Program-made: the position numbers and the translations under genes
Shown: in pieces, positions 53,063-61,671 of the stretch
How positions within the stretch are numbered: the first letter of the stretch is position 1
How the letters are laid out: every line of letters begins with the position of its first letter
Notes under the pieces: generated by a model
Told to the model about the DNA's origin: nothing
What the model saw: the letters and a program-made list of their open reading frames with translations, nothing else
Database searches by the model: none
Assembly: GCF_004378255.1 (NCBI RefSeq)
Contig: NZ_SNQG01000004.1
Span: 62,001-126,000, forward strand
Length of the DNA stretch: 64,000 nucleotides
Reading direction: 5' to 3'
Source of the DNA: Mucilaginibacter phyllosphaerae
Lineage (GTDB): Bacteria > Bacteroidota > Bacteroidia > Sphingobacteriales > Sphingobacteriaceae

Positions 53063-54469
53063 ATGAAGAATTTTTTAGATGAAGACTTTTTGCTGCATTC
53101 TGATGCCGCCCTTCAACTGTATCATGATTATGCCAAACAACTGCCCATTATAGATTACCATTGCCATTTACCCCCCGAACAGATTGCCGGCAATATTAAT
53201 TTTGCTAACATTACCCAGGCCTGGTTATACGGCGATCATTATAAATGGCGCGCCATGCGCGCGAACGGTGTAGATGAAAGTTACATTACCGGCGGCAAGG
53301 CAGATAAAGACAAGTTTGAGCAATGGGCGGCTACCGTACCTTATACCTTGCGCAACCCGCTTTACCATTGGACACACCTGGAACTGCAGCGCTATTTTGG
53401 CATCACATCACGCCTGATGCCCGGCACAGCAGATTTTATTTATGATGACTGCAGCGCTAAACTGCAAAGCCCTGAATATAATGTGCAGGGCCTTATCCAT
53501 AAAATGAATGTAGAGGTTATTTGCACCACCGACGACCCTACCGATAGCCTTACCCATCACGAACAACTGCGTAAAGACGGCAGCGCGGTAAAAATGTATC
53601 CGGCCTTCAGGCCGGATAAGGCCATGTATATTGAGGATGTTGTAGCGTTAAACGCCTACATTACCAGGCTGGAAGAAGTATCAAATACCAGTATTGTAAA
53701 CTTAAACGATTATCTGCATGCCTTAAAAAGTCGCCATCATTACTTTGCGGCAAACGGCTGCACAGTGAGCGACCATGGTTTAGAACATATTTACGCAGAA
53801 GAATACACTGATGAAGAGATACGTGAGATATTTGAAAAGGTACGTACCGAAAAACCGGTAAGCAACCTGGAGAAGGTGAAATTCAAATCGGCCATGCTGT
53901 ACACCTTCGCCCTTTGGGACCATGAGAAAGGGTGGGTGCAGCAATTTCATTTAGGTGCGCTGCGCAACAACAACAGCCGTTTGCTTACCAAACTTGGGCC
54001 GGATACAGGCTTTGATTCTATCGGCGATTTTAGCCAGGCCAGGCCGCTATCTAAATTCCTTAATCGTTTGGATAAAGAAGACAGGCTTGCCAAAACCATT
54101 ATTTACAACCTAAACCCGGCCGATAACGAAATGATGGCCGCTATGATAGGTAATTTTAACGATGGCTCGGTAGCCGGTAAGGTACAGTTTGGTTCGGCCT
54201 GGTGGTTTTTAGATCAAAAGGACGGGATGACGAAGCAACTTAACGCCTTATCTAATATGGGTTTACTAAGCCGTTTTATAGGGATGCTTACAGATTCGCG
54301 CAGTTTTCTGTCTTTCCCTCGTCATGAATACTTCAGGCGTATTTTATGCAACCTGTTTGCCGAGGATATTGTGAACGGCGAATTGCCAAATGATATTCAA
54401 TGGACGGGCAAGGTGATACAGGATATTTGCTATTATAACGCCAAAAATTATTTTGATTTTAAGCACTAA
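53063..54469 (+). CDS. uxaC: Glucuronate isomerase
   Basis: A 468-residue uronate isomerase of the amidohydrolase superfamily, converting D-glucuronate to D-fructuronate (or galacturonate to tagaturonate). The zinc motif DYHCHLPPEQI, ICTTDDPTD, and the C-terminal DSRSFLSFPRHEYFRRILCN are family signatures. Length matches E. coli UxaC (470). A palindromic AAACGTTT at 53007-53014 upstream is a LacI-type operator core candidate. No uxuA/B or kdgK lies nearby. Confidence 0.93.
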   Translation: MKNFLDEDFLLHSDAALQLYHDYAKQLPIIDYHCHLPPEQIAGNINFANITQAWLYGDHYKWRAMRANGVDESYITGGKADKDKFEQWAATVPYTLRNPLYHWTHLELQRYFGITSRLMPGTADFIYDDCSAKLQSPEYNVQGLIHKMNVEVICTTDDPTDSLTHHEQLRKDGSAVKMYPAFRPDKAMYIEDVVALNAYITRLEEVSNTSIVNLNDYLHALKSRHHYFAANGCTVSDHGLEHIYAEEYTDEEIREIFEKVRTEKPVSNLEKVKFKSAMLYTFALWDHEKGWVQQFHLGALRNNNSRLLTKLGPDTGFDSIGDFSQARPLSKFLNRLDKEDRLAKTIIYNLNPADNEMMAAMIGNFNDGSVAGKVQFGSAWWFLDQKDGMTKQLNALSNMGLLSRFIGMLTDSRSFLSFPRHEYFRRILCNLFAEDIVNGELPNDIQWTGKVIQDICYYNAKNYFDFKH

Positions 54470-54529
54470 GTCCGCATGTTACGCTTATCCCTAAAGGATG
54501 TTTAAACTTTATAAACCGATTACCCTGTA

Positions 54530-55675
54530 ATGACCGCTAAAACTGACAGCCCGGCCGATATAAATACATCGCCTTTTACTTACGAACGCCTTTACTCGTT
54601 AGATGCGCTGCGTGGTTTTGATATGTTTTGGATATTGGGCGGGGAAGAGATTTTTCATGCGCTGGCTAAGGTAACAGGCTCTCCGTTTTGGGGCAGAATT
54701 TCTAACCAGTTAACCCATCCCGATTGGAACGGCTTTCATCTGTATGATCTTATCTTCCCGCTGTTCCTGTTCCTGGCAGGGGTGGCAACTCCGTATTCTA
54801 CAGGGCGCGAACTGGAAAAAGGCGCAAGCAAGGGGCAACTGGTTTTACGGGTAATTAAGCGCGCAGTTATTTTAATATTGCTTGGCATACTGGTAAACAA
54901 CACTATAAAGGAATTAAAACCCATTCATGAGATCCGTTTTGCTTCAGTATTGGGGCGGATAGGTATTGCTTATATGTTTGCAAATTTTATTTACCTGTAT
55001 GCTAACCGCAAATGGCAAATAGCCTGGTTTTGGCTGTTTATTGTGGGGTATTGGCTGCTGTTAAAATTTACATCGGCCCCCGGTTATTTGCCGGGCGACC
55101 TTACCATGCCGGGCAATTTTGCATCCTATGCAGACCGGCTGATATTACCCGGTAAACTATACTTAGGTATTCATGACCCCGAAGGGCTGTTCTCAACCAT
55201 TCCGGCTATCAGCACCGGCTTATTAGGGGTGCTGGCAGGTACGCTGCTTAAAACCGGTCATCAGCATCAAGGGCGTAAAGCATTGATACTGGCGGTTGCA
55301 GGGGCGCTGTTTTTAATAATTGCACAGGTTTGGAACCTTGATTTCCCGATCAACAAAAACCTGTGGACAAGTTCGTTTGTGATGCAGGTAGGTGGTTTAA
55401 GTTTACTGCTGCTGGCATTTTTTTATTATGTGATAGATGTTTTAGGCTATCAATCGTGGGCATTCTTTTTCAAAGTGATCGGCATGAATTCTATCCTCAT
55501 CTACATCTCCAGCAAATTCATCAACTGGAACTATGCCACCGCCGGTTTTTTTGGCTGGCTTGGCGATTGGGTTGGCAAACCATACAATATTGTGGTAATG
55601 GCTGTTTGTTTTGTGGTAGTTAAGTGGATGTTTTTGTACTTTTTATATCGTAAAAAAGCATTTTTAAAGGTATGA
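54530..55675 (+). CDS. DUF5009/HGSNAT-like membrane acyltransferase
   Basis: A 381-residue protein with about ten TM helices. LDALRGFDMFWILGGEE, then NGFHLYDLIFPLFLFLAGV, is the signature of DUF5009 and of heparan-glucosaminide N-acetyltransferase-like proteins; the His in the second motif and Asp in DALRGFD are candidate catalytic residues. It would move an acetyl group across the inner membrane onto a sugar. Located 60 bp after uxaC, so a carbohydrate role is plausible. Confidence 0.82.
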   Translation: MTAKTDSPADINTSPFTYERLYSLDALRGFDMFWILGGEEIFHALAKVTGSPFWGRISNQLTHPDWNGFHLYDLIFPLFLFLAGVATPYSTGRELEKGASKGQLVLRVIKRAVILILLGILVNNTIKELKPIHEIRFASVLGRIGIAYMFANFIYLYANRKWQIAWFWLFIVGYWLLLKFTSAPGYLPGDLTMPGNFASYADRLILPGKLYLGIHDPEGLFSTIPAISTGLLGVLAGTLLKTGHQHQGRKALILAVAGALFLIIAQVWNLDFPINKNLWTSSFVMQVGGLSLLLLAFFYYVIDVLGYQSWAFFFKVIGMNSILIYISSKFINWNYATAGFFGWLGDWVGKPYNIVVMAVCFVVVKWMFLYFLYRKKAFLKV

Positions 55676-55695
55676 TCAAGTTCTGATGAGTCTGT

Positions 55696-56895
55696 TTATT
55701 TAGCTTGTTTTTCCCCTGCGCCGTTAGGCTGTTTCATCATCATTACAAGTACAATCGCAATAACACCCCAAAGCAGCATTTGCCAGGTGCTCATGTCCCA
55801 GCCTCCCATTTTCCAGGATAGCAGGCCAAAAAAGGTGCCTGCCGAACCGCCTATGAAATAAGTGGTCATATAAATGGTGTTTAATCTGCTGTGCGCTTGC
55901 TCATCCAGGCTGTAAATACGCGCAAAGTTGGTTATTTGGGTAGCCTGAACGCCAATATCTAAAAAAAAGATGCTGATAATAAGCACCACGATAGAATAAG
56001 GGAACACTTTAAGCAGTATTACGCTGCCGATGATCATCCCTACCGAAACGAGTAAGGAACGGTGTGTATTACCCTTATCTGCCAGTTTACCAAACCAGGG
56101 GGCTACCAATGCGCCGCCAATGGCTATAAAGCCAAACAAGCCTATAGTACTTGCCGAAAAATTGAGCGGGGCGTTGCTCAGGTGAAAGGTAAGGGTTGTC
56201 CAAAAGGAACAAAATATCCCAAAGGTGAAAAATCCAAGCAAGGCAGCCTGCCTTAAAATTTTAAATTCGCCCACTAATGATAGTGCCGATTTAAGCAAAC
56301 CAACATAATTCCCCTTGAATTTTGGCGGTACATTGGGTAAGTAAAGTTTTAATAATATGGCTACTACAAACACCATCCCGGCAGATATGCCGTAAACAAA
56401 GCGCCAGCCCAGCCAGCCTGCAATTAACCCGCTGATAACCCTTGCACCTAAAATGCCTACCAATATCCCGCTAAAAACCTTGCCTACGGTTTTGCCCCGG
56501 TTTACGTTATCTAAAGTGGCCGCCATCGGCATCAGTATCTGGGCAGATGTGGCAAACAAACCTACTAACAGGCTTAATGCATAAACCTGGTACAGCTGGG
56601 TGGCAAAACTAAACCCGGCTAAAGCTATCATCAATAAGGTGCTTAACAATAATATAAGCCTTTTACGGTTTACCTTATCGCCAAGCGGTATTAAAAAAAA
56701 CATCCCCAAGCCATAACCCAGTTGTGCAAACATAGATACCTTGCCAATCTCTGCGCCGGTTGCGTGTACAGATTGGCCGATATCTTTAAGTATGGGTTGG
56801 TTGTAATAAATGTTGGCTACTGTAACACCTGCGGCAACAGCCATTAAGGGGATTATTGCAGGGTGTAGTTTGGTATTGGTAGTGTTGGCCGTCAT
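55696..56895 (-). CDS. MFS transporter (drug/metabolite exporter type)
   Basis: A 399-residue 12-TM permease. First TM region VAAGVTVANIYYNQPILKDIG resembles the YnfM/bicyclomycin-type exporters, and motif A is IPLGDKVNRKRLIL. The ATG at 56895 (MTANTT) is preferred; a start at 56937 adds 14 polar residues. It ends 20 bp from the end of the DUF5009 gene (convergent) and is divergent from the two-component system. Substrate unknown. Confidence 0.87.
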   Translation of the reverse strand: MTANTTNTKLHPAIIPLMAVAAGVTVANIYYNQPILKDIGQSVHATGAEIGKVSMFAQLGYGLGMFFLIPLGDKVNRKRLILLLSTLLMIALAGFSFATQLYQVYALSLLVGLFATSAQILMPMAATLDNVNRGKTVGKVFSGILVGILGARVISGLIAGWLGWRFVYGISAGMVFVVAILLKLYLPNVPPKFKGNYVGLLKSALSLVGEFKILRQAALLGFFTFGIFCSFWTTLTFHLSNAPLNFSASTIGLFGFIAIGGALVAPWFGKLADKGNTHRSLLVSVGMIIGSVILLKVFPYSIVVLIISIFFLDIGVQATQITNFARIYSLDEQAHSRLNTIYMTTYFIGGSAGTFFGLLSWKMGGWDMSTWQMLLWGVIAIVLVMMMKQPNGAGEKQAK

Positions 56896-57032
56896 GCCTG
56901 CAAACGTAAGCAAATGGGTTTTGCTATCAAATGCCAATGGGGTTTATATACGCTGTAACTTATATTTGTGAAAGTGTATTGACAAAGAGGCGTAAATCCG
57001 CCGAATATTTTCATATTTGAAAAAAGCTGAAT

Positions 57033-57710
57033 ATGATCAGGATCTGTGTTATAGAAGATGAAGAAAAAGTATCATCATTTATAAAGAAAGGCCTCAACGA
57101 ACATGGTTACGAAGTGGATATTGCTGATACCGGCGAAACCGCACTGGAGATGGTACAGGCCAGCGAATATAACCTGGTTATTTTGGATGTAATGCTGCCC
57201 GATATGAGCGGTATTGAAATTTGCAGGCAGGTGCGTAAGCATCAGCCGCAATTACCGGTGTTGATGTTAAGCGCCCTGGGCACTATTGATGATAAAGTGA
57301 ACGGCCTGCATTCCGGTGCCGACGATTACCTGGTAAAGCCATTCCATTTTAATGAATTGCTGGCGCGTATAGAAGCCCTGCTGCGCCGTAAAAAACTGGC
57401 AGACGGAGATACGCATATCTTAAGTTTTGGCGGATTGAAACTAAACACCTGGGATAAAACCGCCGAGCGCGAGGGTAAACAAATAAACCTTACCGCAAAA
57501 GAATACAGCCTGCTGGAATTGCTGATGAATAACCCCGGTAAACTACTATCCCGCGAGTATATTATGGAGCGGGTTTGGGGCATTAACTTTGATACCGGCA
57601 CCAATATGGTTGATGTATATGTGAATTACCTGCGCAACAAAATTCAAAAAGGTTTTGATAAAAAGCTGATCCATACGGTAATTGGAATGGGATATATATT
57701 AAAGGACTGA
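57033..57710 (+). CDS. OmpR-family response regulator
   Basis: A 225-residue regulator. REC domain (1-120) with acidic pair EDEE, phospho-acceptor Asp in LVILDVMLPDMSG (Asp51), Thr/Ser in MLSALG and Lys in YLVKPF. Winged-helix DNA-binding domain (about 125-225) with ITNVVDVYVNYLRNKI-like recognition helix (NMVDVYVNYLRNKI). It begins the two-component/efflux cluster and, by CusR/CzcR analogy, should activate the downstream efflux genes on metal stress. Confidence 0.92.
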   Translation: MIRICVIEDEEKVSSFIKKGLNEHGYEVDIADTGETALEMVQASEYNLVILDVMLPDMSGIEICRQVRKHQPQLPVLMLSALGTIDDKVNGLHSGADDYLVKPFHFNELLARIEALLRRKKLADGDTHILSFGGLKLNTWDKTAEREGKQINLTAKEYSLLELLMNNPGKLLSREYIMERVWGINFDTGTNMVDVYVNYLRNKIQKGFDKKLIHTVIGMGYILKD

Positions 57711-57771
57711 TTAATTTACATCATATTAAAGGCGTTTTGTTTTTTTTATCGCCAGTTCAATAAACAAGCAA

Positions 57772-59145
57772 TTGAAAATAAAAACCCGGTTATCTCTTTA
57801 TTTTACGCTCATCAGTTCGGGCTCGTTACTGCTGGTGCTTATTGCGCTTTACATAGCCGTATATTCATTTTTTACCACCGATTTTTATAACCGCCTTACC
57901 GACCGTACCAACCTGGCCTCGCAGCTTTACCTGAAAGCGGATGAACTGGCCGCCGACTCGCTTTTAGAGATACAGCAGCAGTACCTCGAAAAACTTTCGG
58001 GCGAGGTGATCAGGATCTACGATCAAAACAATACCTCGGCATTTAAAATGGACCACAATATTTACTGGACAAAAAACATCATTAACCAGGTTAGAAAGGA
58101 AGGGTACTTAGAGTATGAGGAGGGCAAACGCAAAGTAGTAGGCAAATATTACCATGATAACCAGGGCGATTTTGTGATCCTGGCGTCTGCAATAGATATC
58201 AACTCGCAGCGGCGTATGATCATCCTGGGGCAAATTGCCAGTGTGCTGTTTATAGTTTTTGGGGTGATACTGTTTTTTGCCGGGCGCATGTTTGCGCAAA
58301 AGGCACTCTCGCCGGTGGATAAAATTATTGCGCAGATCCGTAATATCCGGTCAAGCAACTTGTATATGCGGGTAACACAGGTAAAAAGCAAGGATGAGAT
58401 AGCCGAACTGATCAACAACTTTAACAGCCTGCTGGCCCACTTGCAAAACGCTTTTGAATTGCAGCAAACTTTTGTGGCCAATGCATCGCACGAGCTGCGC
58501 ACACCGCTTACCAGCATTATGGGCGAGGTAGAGGTGGCGCTGGAAAAAGACCGCGATAAGGCCGAATACGAGCGCATTCTGGCATCTATAGCAACAGATG
58601 GTGCCCGCCTGCAGGAAACCATTACCAGCCTGATGGAACTGGCGCAGGTTGACCTGAACTATACACAGGCCAAATTAAGCCCGGTTAGGGTTGATGAACT
58701 GATATGGGAATTGGAAGAGCAATGGTCTGCCCGGAAAGGGGCGGGGAGGTTAAAGATCCAGTTGGCTGCCCTGCCGGATGATGAAGAAGTATTAACCATC
58801 CCGGCAAATAAATCTATGCTATACATCGCCCTGAATAATATCATCGATAACGCCTTTAAATACTCAGAACCGCACCCGGTTACAATGAGCTTTGAGGCAA
58901 CCGCTTCCCGTATCCTGATATCTGTAAGCGATGAAGGCCCGGGTATCAGCAAAGAGAATGCAGAAAAGATCTTTAATCCGTTTTACAGGGCTAATAAAGA
59001 TAAGAGCATATCTGGCAGCGGTATAGGGCTTTATATCACCAGTAAGATCATAGAGCTTTTTAAAGGGACCATCCGTGTGGTATCTGATGCGGGCAAGGGC
59101 AGCACTTTTGTAGTTGAATTTATCAGAAATAACACCCCGGCTTAA
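57772..59145 (+). CDS. Sensor histidine kinase, CusS/CzcS type
   Basis: A 457-residue two-TM kinase. TM1 (about 9-32), periplasmic sensor (33-145), TM2 (about 150-170), HAMP (about 172-225), HisKA with ANASHELRTPLTSIMGE (His about 240) and HATPase_c with N box NNIIDNAFKYS and G boxes SDEGPGIS and GSGIGLYI. It begins with TTG at 57772, 61 bp after the regulator; no ATG precedes the first TM. The partner is the regulator upstream, and the likely stimulus is a periplasmic metal ion. Confidence 0.92.
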   Translation: MKIKTRLSLYFTLISSGSLLLVLIALYIAVYSFFTTDFYNRLTDRTNLASQLYLKADELAADSLLEIQQQYLEKLSGEVIRIYDQNNTSAFKMDHNIYWTKNIINQVRKEGYLEYEEGKRKVVGKYYHDNQGDFVILASAIDINSQRRMIILGQIASVLFIVFGVILFFAGRMFAQKALSPVDKIIAQIRNIRSSNLYMRVTQVKSKDEIAELINNFNSLLAHLQNAFELQQTFVANASHELRTPLTSIMGEVEVALEKDRDKAEYERILASIATDGARLQETITSLMELAQVDLNYTQAKLSPVRVDELIWELEEQWSARKGAGRLKIQLAALPDDEEVLTIPANKSMLYIALNNIIDNAFKYSEPHPVTMSFEATASRILISVSDEGPGISKENAEKIFNPFYRANKDKSISGSGIGLYITSKIIELFKGTIRVVSDAGKGSTFVVEFIRNNTPA

Positions 59146-59226
59146 ATTCTAATGGTATTTTAATTCACTTTTAATGTGGCTCTAATATAGGTGCAATAGT
59201 TTTGGTACTATCAAACAATAGCACTC

Positions 59227-60498
59227 ATGTTACGCAGATACTATAAAATTTTAGGCCTTTTTGCCATAGTTAATTTTGGGGCGCAAAATGCCTCCGCCCA
59301 AACCGATACGCTAAGATTTACCTTTAAGGATGCCGAAAAAACATTCCTGGATAACAACCTTAGCCTGCTTGCACAAAAGTATAATGTAGATGCCGCACAG
59401 GCATTGGTGAAGCAAGCCAAACTTTGGGATAACCCAACCCTAAGTACAGACCAGAACATTACCGACGCCAACAAAAAGTTTTTTGACCACAGCAATGGTA
59501 ACGGGCAAATACTGGTACAGTTAAGCCAGGTTTTTAAAACAGCCGGTAAACGCGGCAAACAGGTACAGGTAGCACAGGATGGTGTGCAGATACAACAGGC
59601 ACAGTTTAACGATTTGTTGCGCAACCTGCATTATAACCTGCTTTTGGATTTTGCACAGGTAGCCAACCTGATAGACCAGCGCAGGGTTTACCAGCTGGAA
59701 ATTACATCGGCAAGCAATATGGTAAATGCTACCGATAAATCTTACCAGGCAGGTAATAACTCTTTAAAGGACCTGATTCGCCTTAAAGCGTTACTTTTTG
59801 GCCTGCAAAACGACCTGGTAGAGATTGACCGCCAGATAAACGACCTGCAAAGCGAACTGAAAACTTTGCTGGTTACCGACCCGAATAAATTTATAACCCC
59901 TATAGTAACTTTTAACAATACCGATACCACGCTTAACGCAGCTACACTTACCGAACAGGCTAAAGCAAACCGCGGCGATTACCTGGCTAACCAGTACCTG
60001 TTAAATCAAAACAACCACAATCTTGCGCTGCAAAAGGCTATGGCCGTGCCCGATCTTACCATCGGTAGTACTTACGACCAGAACAGCAGTTATGCACGCA
60101 ACTTTGTGGGTTTAGAAATTAGCCTGCCACTGCCAATCTTTAACCGCAATCAGGGCAATATCAAAAACGCTAAACTGGCCGCCCAAAGCCAGGAGTACCT
60201 CTTGAAAAATAACGAAGTACAACTGAATAATGATGTGTACTCTGCCGTGCAGCAATACAGGTTAAGCCAGCAATTGCTGGGCAGCCGCGAAAACGACTTT
60301 TACAGTAAGTACGATCAGTTGTTTAAGGGCATGTCAAAAGCGTATCAGTTAAAGCAGATAAACCTGCAGGAGTATGTAGACTTTTTCGACTCGTACCGCG
60401 AAACCAAATTAAAAATATTACAACAGCAGCTAAACCTGCAAAAAGCCGTTGCCGATTTAAACTTTGCAGTAGGCACCACAGTAGTAACCCCGTTATAA
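59227..60498 (+). CDS. TolC-family outer membrane efflux protein (CzcC/CusC-like)
   Basis: A 423-residue protein with signal peptide ending QNASAQ and two long coiled-coil helical repeats typical of outer membrane efflux channels: AQALVKQAKLWDNPTLSTDQN in the first half and LEISLPLPIFNRNQGNIKNAKLA in the second. It forms the trimeric exit duct for the RND pump. First structural gene after the two-component system, 26 bp before the adaptor gene. Confidence 0.9.
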   Translation: MLRRYYKILGLFAIVNFGAQNASAQTDTLRFTFKDAEKTFLDNNLSLLAQKYNVDAAQALVKQAKLWDNPTLSTDQNITDANKKFFDHSNGNGQILVQLSQVFKTAGKRGKQVQVAQDGVQIQQAQFNDLLRNLHYNLLLDFAQVANLIDQRRVYQLEITSASNMVNATDKSYQAGNNSLKDLIRLKALLFGLQNDLVEIDRQINDLQSELKTLLVTDPNKFITPIVTFNNTDTTLNAATLTEQAKANRGDYLANQYLLNQNNHNLALQKAMAVPDLTIGSTYDQNSSYARNFVGLEISLPLPIFNRNQGNIKNAKLAAQSQEYLLKNNEVQLNNDVYSAVQQYRLSQQLLGSRENDFYSKYDQLFKGMSKAYQLKQINLQEYVDFFDSYRETKLKILQQQLNLQKAVADLNFAVGTTVVTPL

Positions 60499-60524
60499 GC
60501 ATCTAACATTAGCACAAACAATAA

Positions 60525-61619
60525 ATGAAAAAGCAAATCATATACTTAGGCCTTGTATTAATTGGCCTTAGCGCTTGCCAGGAGAAAAAAACCGGCACTA
60601 TGGAAACCAAACAGGTTTGCATAAGCGATTCGTTACAAAAAATGGTAAAGATAGATACCGCCAAAAGCACACCCATGAAAGATGAACTATCACTATCGGG
60701 CGAGGTATCATTCGATGAAAATAAAGTGGTAAAAGTTTTTCCGTTCACCAGCGGGCAAGTAATGGAAGTAAAGGTTTCCCTGGGCGATAAGGTGGTAAAA
60801 GGCCAAACGCTTGCCATCATCCGCAGCGCCGATGTGGCCGGTACCTATACAGATCTGAGCGCAACCAAATCTGATCTGGCCATTAACAAACGACAGTTAG
60901 AGCAAGCCGAATACCTGTACAAAAACGGTATCTCCAGCGAACGCGATTACACCGAAGCCAAAGAGAACTATAATAAAGCTGTAGCTGCGAATAGCAAAGT
61001 CCGCGACCAGATTGCTATTAATGGCGGTGGTAATACCAGCGCCAGCGGCTCGCTTATTATTAAGGCGCCGGGCAGCGGTTATATTGTAGAGAAGAATATC
61101 TCGGCAGGTAACTTTATCCGCCCGGATAACAGCAACAGCCTGTTCACCATATCTGATATGAAGGATGTGTGGATCTGGGCAAACGTTTTCGAATCTGATA
61201 TTGCCAAGGTGCAAAAAGGCTACGATGCCAAAATAACCACCCTTGCCTACCCGGATAAAGTTTTTGAAGGTAAAATAGATGAGGTAAGCTCCGTGCTTGA
61301 CCCGGATAACAAAGTGATGAAAGTGCGTATCGCCTTAAACAATAAAGATCTGCTTTTAAAACCCGAAATGTTTACCAATGTGCTGGTATCCAATAAGGAT
61401 ATGCAATCGGCGGTGGCTATACCGGCATCATCGGTGATTTTTGATAACAGTAAATATTTTGTGGTGGTTTATAACAGCAAATGCGATATGCAGGTGCGCC
61501 CTGTAACCATGATAAAGTCTGTTGATGACGTTACCTACATTTCATCGGGTTTAAAAGCCGGCGAAAAGGTGATCTCTAAAAACCAGTTGTTGCTTTATAA
61601 TGCTTTGATACAGGATTAG
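60525..61619 (+). CDS. RND efflux periplasmic adaptor (CzcB/CusB-like) lipoprotein
   Basis: A 364-residue membrane fusion protein. Lipobox LSAC gives a lipidated Cys near residue 18. Barrel-sandwich motif SGQVMEVKVSLGDKVVKGQTLAII, helical hairpin (about 110-165), lipoyl return IIKAPGSGYIVEKNIS, beta-barrel with MKDVWIWANVFESDIAKV. It links the inner-membrane pump to the TolC channel. The single Cys near residues 31 and one near 330 are not a clear metal site. Same operon as its neighbours. Confidence 0.9.
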   Translation: MKKQIIYLGLVLIGLSACQEKKTGTMETKQVCISDSLQKMVKIDTAKSTPMKDELSLSGEVSFDENKVVKVFPFTSGQVMEVKVSLGDKVVKGQTLAIIRSADVAGTYTDLSATKSDLAINKRQLEQAEYLYKNGISSERDYTEAKENYNKAVAANSKVRDQIAINGGGNTSASGSLIIKAPGSGYIVEKNISAGNFIRPDNSNSLFTISDMKDVWIWANVFESDIAKVQKGYDAKITTLAYPDKVFEGKIDEVSSVLDPDNKVMKVRIALNNKDLLLKPEMFTNVLVSNKDMQSAVAIPASSVIFDNSKYFVVVYNSKCDMQVRPVTMIKSVDDVTYISSGLKAGEKVISKNQLLLYNALIQD

Positions 61620-61671
61620 TCCCCGCAGCATTATATCAGTTTTTTAAGCACTATCATCTTATACCAAAACA

